Below, piece by piece: positions 6,901-11,386 of a DNA stretch of 11,386 nucleotides; within the stretch, counting starts at the first letter, position 1, and each line of letters opens with the position of its first letter. This DNA is from DATGIQ01 sp035295665 (GTDB lineage Bacteria > Planctomycetota > Planctomycetia > Gemmatales > Gemmataceae), in contig DATGIQ010000284.1 of NCBI GenBank assembly GCA_035295665.1, forward strand, positions 1 to 11,386, in the 5' to 3' direction. Under the pieces are notes generated by a model. That model ran no database searches. It had not been told where the DNA came from and saw only the letters and a program-made list of their open reading frames with translations. The translations under genes and the position numbers were made by a program.

Positions 6901-8247
6901 CGTTTGCAGCCGATCACACACCGCGGACAGATTTGCCCCCTCCACCAATTCCATTGCGTAGAACCACTGGTCGCCATCCGCTCCCGAAAGAAAAATCTTG
7001 ACGAGGTGTGGATGGTCCACCTTGCCCAGCGCCCGAATCTCGCGGCGGAAGCGCGCTTCAGTCTTGGTGTCGCCGGTGTGCAAGAGCTTTTTCAGCGCTA
7101 CTTGGCGGCCCAGCGATGGTTGCCAGGCGCGATAGACGATGCCCATGCCGCCCCGGCCCAGCTCGCTGAGCAGTTCGAATTCACCCAGCGATCGCCGCAC
7201 GGTGTTGGGTGCTGGTCCGCCGATCGGCTCCTCCGAAGGGAACGACTCGGCCCCCTGATCCGTCTGGCCTGCTTCGGCCACCGGGCCGAAGACGCTGGCC
7301 AGAAGCCCGCGCTGCTCACTGCCCAAATCCTCCCGAGTGGCTCTGTCTCCGGTGGTGTAGCACAAGTACTCGATCTTCCGTTGGCCGCGCCGGCCATTGA
7401 GAAACCCGATCTCCTCCGCCTCCGCCTCATAAACCAAGAGCGGGTGCAAGAGCCGATATGTCGCCAGCGCATCCGCAACGTTGGCGGCCTGTTCCTCCGC
7501 CGGGTCATCCAGGTACAGCCGCTCGGAGTCGGGCAATCGGGCCAATTCCGTGCGGGGCAGCTCCAGCGACGCGATGCGGCGCGCGCTTTCGCCGACCAAC
7601 TCGTAGCGCTGCACTAACCAGACGCCACCGACCTGGCGCACTTCGGCAATGTAAACCAGGCGCCGCCCCGCCAACACATCCATCCGGCCCAGGATCTCGG
7701 CTACTCCCGTGAGCAACGCCCTCGCCATGCGCTCACTGAAGTCGTCCTTCGATTGCCCCAGTGCACCGTGCCCGATGATTTTGTTGCGGTATTCCACCAG
7801 CCGATCGTACAATTCGGTGAAGCGAACGGTGGCCCGAGCATCTCCTTTGCTTCCGAGGGCTTCCCGTAGTGCCGCATCAAGCCCGGCAGCGCGCGGAAAA
7901 TCGTCGCGGCTCCGACCCAGGAGCAGCTCGCGGATCTGCTGAAAGCCAACGAGCCCTTGCTCAGCCAGGACCGGCACAAGGATCCGGACGAATTCCCACC
8001 ATTTGCCCAGCGTCGGGCGGGCCAAATTCTGCAGCCGCAGCGCTATTTGCGCGTCAGATTCGCCATGCTGGGCATATTCGACAATCGCCACCGAAGCCAG
8101 CAGTTTGAGGCTGGCTTCCCAGAAGTAAAAGGCTGCCAAATGCCGTTCCAAGGGACGCTTGGCATTATGGGCCCGGCGATAAAGCTGGGCCAGCGGCAAC
8201 GGTAACCGTTGGACCAATCCCTCATCGGGAGCGGCGTACTGGCGCAT
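3964..8247 (-). CDS. Membrane-anchored Ser/Thr protein kinase with HEPN-like N-terminal domain and C-terminal TPR array
   Basis: A 1427-residue Hanks-type kinase. Residues 1-345 are an uncharacterised helical-rich domain with RNKIIGH at 154-160. The kinase domain (about 355-685) has the glycine loop GRGGMGIV (364-371), ATP Lys386 in VALKK, helix-C Glu403, catalytic Asp539 in HRDIKPGN (537-544), metal Asp558 in a DLG variant of DFG, and SPE (586-588), so activity is expected. About 66 residues (443-508), rich in Ala, Pro, Ser and Glu, are inserted between the hinge and the catalytic loop. One membrane helix lies at about 708-731, preceded by RWCRRNR (positive-inside, kinase cytoplasmic). A Glu/Lys/Ala-rich coiled coil spans about 738-805. 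Kinesin-light-chain-like TPRs run from about 855 to 1345 and would lie across the membrane. The ATG at 8247 has GGAGAG 10 nt upstream. Its TGA (3964-3966) lies within or 50 nt before the possible cyclase starts, implying one operon and probably shared signalling. Substrates and ligand are unknown. Confidence 0.93.
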   Translation of the reverse strand: MRQYAAPDEGLVQRLPLPLAQLYRRAHNAKRPLERHLAAFYFWEASLKLLASVAIVEYAQHGESDAQIALRLQNLARPTLGKWWEFVRILVPVLAEQGLVGFQQIRELLLGRSRDDFPRAAGLDAALREALGSKGDARATVRFTELYDRLVEYRNKIIGHGALGQSKDDFSERMARALLTGVAEILGRMDVLAGRRLVYIAEVRQVGGVWLVQRYELVGESARRIASLELPRTELARLPDSERLYLDDPAEEQAANVADALATYRLLHPLLVYEAEAEEIGFLNGRRGQRKIEYLCYTTGDRATREDLGSEQRGLLASVFGPVAEAGQTDQGAESFPSEEPIGGPAPNTVRRSLGEFELLSELGRGGMGIVYRAWQPSLGRQVALKKLLHTGDTKTEARFRREIRALGKVDHPHLVKIFLSGADGDQWFYAMELVEGANLSAVCDRLQTSTRSAADVDLNTWQQTLSTACVEARQAEKPLSDTPAEAGNRPISPDAEASPSHPAEIVVQPGYVRHVVQLMQQVAEAAHALHEHGIIHRDIKPGNIMVTADGRQAVLMDLGLAQLADEVEGRLTRTRHFVGTLRYASPEQVLAVGKLDPRSDVYSLGATLWELLTLRPLFDATEQTPEAELMPRIQYEEPARLRKYHPGIARDLDAIVLKCLEKDPKRRYATAREFAHELHQFLAGEPVLARPVGEAERLWRWCRRNRMVAGLAGAVMLSLLLGTVVATFFALKATANLEEKEQARRIAKTLEEEARKAEAEARSAADEAQTNAQRALDAKKLADQNAREADLHARRAEEALKFLQGLFEDSDPLGLEGVSFLSAKVTGERLTAYDILERGAKRINQELANQPEIKATLLDHIGNAFRSLGQYKRAKQLLQQAYELRQNLNGIRRGLEPVATSLETAATLHNLGWLYHDLGDYTKAEQFYQKALAIRLKHQDKEPLLAAVTQFNLAWLLTQLGDFDRAEPLFHSVIEVRRKVLGGDHRDLAIALGGLASLYIFKGDNFKAVAPSMEASRILIKLEGNEALAQAFKLFQSGVLAREMTRDFVQAKQLLTDCRRITKTALGEKHIFVSLVVHELAFTLDRKGEEADAGHYYQECLDIVREKVGLSHPMAIHPVKNYARLLSRQGKAAEAVDLFEELVTAHRQRFANQEPILLAEALTEYGVFLRKVEKRSRAKETLREALTIYRNHRRAYQPRAYTQCLFSLADLELQDQNFAEAESLARANVQPTRKQFGEKARNVAVVLGTQGAALLHQRKYAEAERVLREALDIFRGGDGGQVMSKLPGFLRIPSSVNPPDSEMVVAMSNLVRLYLDSGRSADAVAMAAQRSQLWPNDPEQLYCAACEVAQSIPLVGHNQNSLTDQEQANRQQYATQALDLIRRAVAKKFKDVDRLRTDKQLDPLRSNPEFQKLLAETEGRSKDNQR

Positions 8248-8301
8248 GGGCTAAGTTCTCTCCGTGGCGCGCTGATGATCGGCACTTGTCGAGTCACTCT
8301 G

Positions 8302-8329
8302 ATCTTAACGGCCGAGTTAGATAATGCAA
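8302..8329 (-). promoter_or_regulatory. Weak candidate sigma70-type promoter for the kinase cluster
   Basis: On the minus strand TTGCAT (8324-8329) and TAAGAT (8302-8307) are separated by 16 nt, about 55 nt upstream of the kinase ATG. They match 3/6 and 4/6 of the -35 and -10 consensus. The surrounding stretch is locally AT-richer than the coding DNA. The match is weak and promoter rules in this lineage are poorly known, so treat it as a location to test. Confidence 0.25.
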
Positions 8330-8362
8330 CTCTCTAAGACACGGTCCGGCTGAAGGCGTCCA

Positions 8363-8403
8363 TTTTTGTTTAGCGGCGGTTCGCAGAACCGCCGCTTAGC
8401 AGA
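8363..8403. repeat. Dispersed REP-like palindrome, copy 2
   Basis: Bases 8372-8396 form a perfect 11-bp stem around a GCA loop (core GGCGGTTC/GAACCGCC). Allowing one T-T mismatch and two G-T wobbles, the stem extends to 8365-8403. Bases 8363-8392 match the copy at 1933-1962 in 28 of 30 positions, in the same orientation. The element lies between two divergent genes and no T-run follows the stem on either strand, so a terminator role is unlikely. It looks like a dispersed palindromic element or a protein-binding site. Confidence 0.75.
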
Positions 8404-8470
8404 CAGCGTGAACTGGACCGTGGATAAGCCAACGAGAGTCATCTTCCTCCAGGCGCAGGCTCGGGCAGTT

Positions 8471-8531
8471 TACACGCCTGACGCGCCAGCGAAGGATTGT
8501 CGCAGTCCTTTGCTGGCGCGTCAGGCGTGTA
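8471..8531. repeat. 61-nt near-perfect hairpin (20-bp perfect arms) in the divergent intergenic region
   Basis: TACACGCCTGACGCGCCAGC at 8471-8490 is the exact reverse complement of 8512-8531. Inward pairing continues with two G-T wobbles: G8491-T8511, A8492-T8510, A8493-T8509, G8494-C8508, G8495-C8507, A8496-T8506, T8497-G8505, T8498-A8504 and G8499-C8503, leaving a TCG loop. That is 29 consecutive pairs. Near-identical direct repeats, CAGTTTACAC (8466-8475) and CAGTTTTACAC (8535-8545), border or overlap the ends. It lies about 90 nt upstream of the rightward gene. It may be a non-autonomous mobile hairpin or a structured 5' leader. No transposase gene is nearby. The structure is certain and the role is unknown. 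Confidence 0.9.
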
Positions 8532-8609
8532 CAACAGTTTTACACACGCTGATATGGCACGTTACACAGAATCCAGCTATGCTGCGCATTGGAAGAGACA
8601 CTTTCTGGC

Positions 8610-8615
8610 GAGGGA
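8610..8615 (+). promoter_or_regulatory. Ribosome binding site fixing the GTG 8622 start
   Basis: GAGGGA ends 6 nt before the GTG at 8622-8624, which is good Shine-Dalgarno spacing. A second GTG at 8628 would be 12 nt away, and a TTG at 8589 lacks such a site. The frame is closed upstream by a TGA at 8550-8552. Confidence 0.65.
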
Positions 8616-8621
8616 AATCCT

Positions 8622-11386
8622 GTGGCGGTGGACAAGCGGGACCAAGATCTGGACAAGCTCGGATCCCTGCAGGGATTGCTGGGCTATCTCAATTTTGCCG
8701 GCGGCAAAACCGACCCCCGCTTCCAGAAACAGGTCAACGAAGTCTATGCGTTTCTCGCCGAGCGCGGTGAAGAGGCCCCCTGGAAAGCGCTGCACGAGCT
8801 GCTCCGCTCCGAACTCGAGTCCCTCAAAGCTAGCGGCGCGGGTGCGTTCCGAGACGTCAAGCAAGCCAAGGCTGTCCTCGAGCTCACCTTCACCAAGGTG
8901 CTTCCCACGTATCGCCAACATCACGCCGATCTGCTGTTCCATTTGAGTGATCGCGAACTCTTCCAGCCTTTCTTTTTAGTGCGGGTGTTCGAGGCCGTCT
9001 TGCTTCAGGGGCCAGCCTGGGACGATGACCGCCGGATTGGCACCGATGCAATTCGATCGCTCAACGACTACGTCGGCCACCGCCCCATCGCCATTTTGGA
9101 ATCCCGGCCAAAGGGCGAGCCGTATGAGCATGAGCGGGTACGGCCCATTCCGCTGTATCTCCGTGGGGCCGGCGTCGCCTGGGGAAAATACCACGAGCTG
9201 GTCAGCAAGGCGTTGGAAATCCTTCTGGCCACCGACCCGGCATTGTTGGCGGAAGCGTATCTCGATCCCGAGCTGCTGGACGAGTTGGCAATCGATCCGC
9301 GCGCCTATGACCACGGCCACCCGGTCAACCGCCGCCCAAACTATGTCTTCGGCGAATGGGATCCCCATCATCTCGATGGCCAGAGCCGGTATCGCCGCTA
9401 TGTGGCTCGCAAGTTGATTCTGGATGCGTTGCTGGACCGCGTGGAACGAGCGGAGGCGGGCAGCCGCTCCGAAATGCTATTTGAAGCGGCCGCCGTGCTT
9501 GCGGGAACCATGCTGATGGCCACGGGAACGAGCGGCAACAGCCCGGCAACCCACGACTCCTTCACCACCTTGGCCACGCTGATGCCGCGGATCGCCCGAT
9601 ATCGGGACAGCTTTTACGCCAACCTGCTGCAAACCGTCCAGGGCGCTCATGGCGAACGCTTGCAGCAGGAAGCCCAAACGACGCGGCAACCCTTCGGCGG
9701 CGCCCGGCAGCATCTGAATCAGTACCTGGCCCGGCACCGTGCGGCCCAGCTTCAACAGCGTCAGTTGGCGGTGCTGTTCGCGGACATGGGCTATCCCCAG
9801 GCCAGCCGTCGTGAAGCCGCCCGTATCCCCGCCGCCTCCGTGCGCTTGCTGAGCGAAATCTTTGGCCGCCTCACCACGGGACAGCTCCTCGTCGAGCAAG
9901 GCCGGCTCGCCGATGCGGCCGCGCTGTTGCCGGAGGTGGAAGACCTACTGCGGCGCGGCATCGCATGCGGGGCGTTTGTCGATCCGTGGAATATCCTCGG
10001 CTTTCAGGGACTCTTTCCGCTCTTCACCGCCCGTGAGGATAGCATCCGCGATCCGCGCATCGATGAGCTAGTCCACGTGATCGAGCACACCTTCAATCTG
10101 TACGCGCGGCTAGCCAGCGAAGCGGCCGCGGTGGGGGATAAAACCCTGGGTGCCCCGCTCCGCTCCAATTTGAAACGCCTGGCAGCGTGGTGGGACCGCT
10201 TTGCCAGCACCTCGGTCAGCGATGTACGGCGGGTGCACGGCGGCGAGACCGTGGCTTCGACGGATCATGTGGTCACCGCTCTGTCCCATTGGCACGAGCG
10301 AGGCGAAACTACCGCCGACCTGGCATTCTGGCGCGAACACCTCGAGGGCTTCCAGTCTCCCAAAGCCTTCGCGCTGGTCGTGGACGCGCTGCTCCGCAAG
10401 CATGATCACCGTGCGGCCATGGGGCTGCTCATGAATTGGCTCGGCCAGGCCGAGCGGGTGCCCTTGGAGGATGGCCAATACTCGTTCCATGCACTGGCGT
10501 TGCAATGGATTCTGAGTTTGATCGGCACTGAACGGGAGCCGGCGGGTGAATCGGGGTCGGCGCCGCGCCCGCGTAACACCATCTGGCCGTTGCTGCGGAG
10601 GTTTTTCGATCATCTGGAAGCCAACGCCGAGGAGTACTGGCAGGTGCCGGTCCTGGAGATCGGAGACGGCGGCGCGGAGAAGGAGTCCGAAGACGAAGCG
10701 GAATCGCTGTACAGTGCTGCCTACGAGGATGTCACGTACCGGGACAGCGCCGATGATAACCAGGAAGGATCCGTTGCCGACGGAGCAGAGGAGCCGGGAG
10801 AATTCGATCTCGAACGAGAAGGCGAACGCATTGCCCGCCGGCTCCGCTTTCTGTCCACGGTGGCCCGGCTGTGGCAGATTGCCGCCCATAAGGAACCGGC
10901 GGGAGGAGCGATCGCCGCAGCCAAGAGCAAGGAACAGAAGGACGCCTTTGCCCAATGGCTGGGGACGGCGCGCGAGAACCAGCAGCGGCTCTTGGCTCTG
11001 CTGGATGCAATCCACGAACATCAGGTTCCCCAACCCCTGGGTTCCTACGATTCGCTGGTCGAATACGACCGCCGCAGGCAAATGAAAGAGCAGTTGCTCT
11101 ACACCGCAATCAGCACCTGTCTCGATACCGCCATGACGGTCGCCACGTTAGAAGGAGTCGTCGGCGGACCAGCATTGCCGGCCAAAGCCGACAGTACGCG
11201 GCCGCCGTGGGAGCCCCAAGCCATTCAGTTGGAGCAAGCCCTCCTGCGCGGCGATGCCGCGGCCGTGCGAGCGATCTTGCCGGCTTTCGTCGAGCTGTTT
11301 CAGCATGAGCAGCTTCTCTTGACAGCACTGGCCGACGGCGGCGAGCCGAGGCAAATCCTGCGCGTGCGGATTGCTCAAACCGTCTT
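8622..11386 (+). CDS. Large helical protein of unknown function; 3' end outside window
   Basis: The frame is open from GTG 8622 to the right edge (921 codons, no stop). I do not recognise a named domain. It is soluble-looking, with no signal peptide or membrane helix, and reads as mostly alpha-helical. It is rich in Leu, Ala, Arg and Glu, with TPR-like pieces such as LLVEQGRLADAAALL. Aromatic and acidic clusters that look like conserved core include PNYVFGEWDPHHLDGQSRY (from residue 239) and DPWNILGFQGLFPLF (from residue 454). A Glu/Asp-rich, probably disordered segment covers about 679-735 before more helices. It is transcribed divergently from the kinase-cyclase cluster across a shared control region, so a link to that signalling system is possible but unproven. 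A scaffold or repeat-fold protein specific to planctomycetes is my guess, from length and composition only. No long opposite-strand frame here has coding character, which supports this frame. Confidence 0.85.
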   Translation, partial: MAVDKRDQDLDKLGSLQGLLGYLNFAGGKTDPRFQKQVNEVYAFLAERGEEAPWKALHELLRSELESLKASGAGAFRDVKQAKAVLELTFTKVLPTYRQHHADLLFHLSDRELFQPFFLVRVFEAVLLQGPAWDDDRRIGTDAIRSLNDYVGHRPIAILESRPKGEPYEHERVRPIPLYLRGAGVAWGKYHELVSKALEILLATDPALLAEAYLDPELLDELAIDPRAYDHGHPVNRRPNYVFGEWDPHHLDGQSRYRRYVARKLILDALLDRVERAEAGSRSEMLFEAAAVLAGTMLMATGTSGNSPATHDSFTTLATLMPRIARYRDSFYANLLQTVQGAHGERLQQEAQTTRQPFGGARQHLNQYLARHRAAQLQQRQLAVLFADMGYPQASRREAARIPAASVRLLSEIFGRLTTGQLLVEQGRLADAAALLPEVEDLLRRGIACGAFVDPWNILGFQGLFPLFTAREDSIRDPRIDELVHVIEHTFNLYARLASEAAAVGDKTLGAPLRSNLKRLAAWWDRFASTSVSDVRRVHGGETVASTDHVVTALSHWHERGETTADLAFWREHLEGFQSPKAFALVVDALLRKHDHRAAMGLLMNWLGQAERVPLEDGQYSFHALALQWILSLIGTEREPAGESGSAPRPRNTIWPLLRRFFDHLEANAEEYWQVPVLEIGDGGAEKESEDEAESLYSAAYEDVTYRDSADDNQEGSVADGAEEPGEFDLEREGERIARRLRFLSTVARLWQIAAHKEPAGGAIAAAKSKEQKDAFAQWLGTARENQQRLLALLDAIHEHQVPQPLGSYDSLVEYDRRRQMKEQLLYTAISTCLDTAMTVATLEGVVGGPALPAKADSTRPPWEPQAIQLEQALLRGDAAAVRAILPAFVELFQHEQLLLTALADGGEPRQILRVRIAQTV

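Larger units (their letters stand above)
8248..8621. other. 374-nt non-coding region between divergent genes
   Basis: No convincing gene lies here. The interval holds the kinase ribosome binding site (8258-8263), the weak leftward promoter candidate, the REP-like palindrome, the 61-nt hairpin and the ribosome binding site of the rightward gene. I found no good rightward -35/-10 pair. Short open frames that run through the hairpin have no coding support and lie out of frame with the long rightward gene. Confidence 0.7.

Noticed and set aside
6208..7617. 469-codon open frame on the + strand opposite the kinase
   Set aside because: It lies entirely antisense to a kinase with intact catalytic motifs. 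Its translation is rich in Arg, His, Gln and Pro without any domain, typical of a mirror frame in GC-rich DNA.
8372..8396. Palindrome considered as an intrinsic terminator
   Set aside because: The T-rich tract precedes the stem on + and becomes A-rich after it on -. Neither direction has a U-run after the stem, and both flanking genes point away.
8497..8946. Open frames starting within or just before the 61-nt hairpin (8366 and 8497 starts)
   Set aside because: They translate repeats and then run out of frame over the 8622 gene, ending at stops while that gene stays open to the window edge.
10110..11081. 323-codon open frame on the - strand in the right part
   Set aside because: The + strand frame from 8622 is open through the whole stretch and reads as a coherent helical protein. 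The minus frame has no recognisable motif or ribosome binding site.

Overview
The window is GC-rich, gene-dense bacterial chromosome and most likely planctomycete. That assignment is an inference. It rests on a very large Ser/Thr kinase with a membrane segment and C-terminal TPR array, a large unrecognised divergent protein, and peptidoglycan-sugar recycling. No 16S or other marker gene is present. I see no tRNA, rRNA, CRISPR array or transposase.

Layout: (1) Bases 2-1114 (+) hold the 3' part of a gene that enters from the left edge. Its frame is open from the first complete codon. It joins the C-terminal tail of MurNAc-6-phosphate etherase (MurQ) to a complete BadF/BadG-type sugar kinase. 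(2) Four bases later, on the minus strand, a three-gene cluster reads leftward. In transcription order it is a 1427-aa Ser/Thr kinase (8247-3964), a TPR-adenylate cyclase (3913-2003) and an inositol-monophosphatase-family phosphatase (1919-1119). (3) Bases 8248-8621 are a non-coding divergent control region. It carries a REP-like palindrome, a near-perfect 61-nt hairpin and a weak candidate promoter. (4) Bases 8622-11386 (+) hold the start of a large helical protein of unknown function, at least 921 codons, cut by the right edge.

How the parts may work together: the kinase has a conserved catalytic core, one membrane helix, a coiled coil and TPRs. Its stop codon lies inside a possible start codon of the cyclase gene, and the cyclase keeps all six catalytic and base-recognition residues. 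The pair therefore looks like a signalling module linking protein phosphorylation to cAMP through TPR scaffolds. The kinase also has an uncharacterised N-terminal domain of about 345 residues with an RNx4H motif like that of HEPN domains. The phosphatase may be co-transcribed, but the leader before it contains alternative hairpins. A 30-nt element there is 28/30 identical to one in the divergent region, so the two intergenic regions of the cluster share a dispersed repeat. The sugar-recycling gene at the left appears functionally unrelated.
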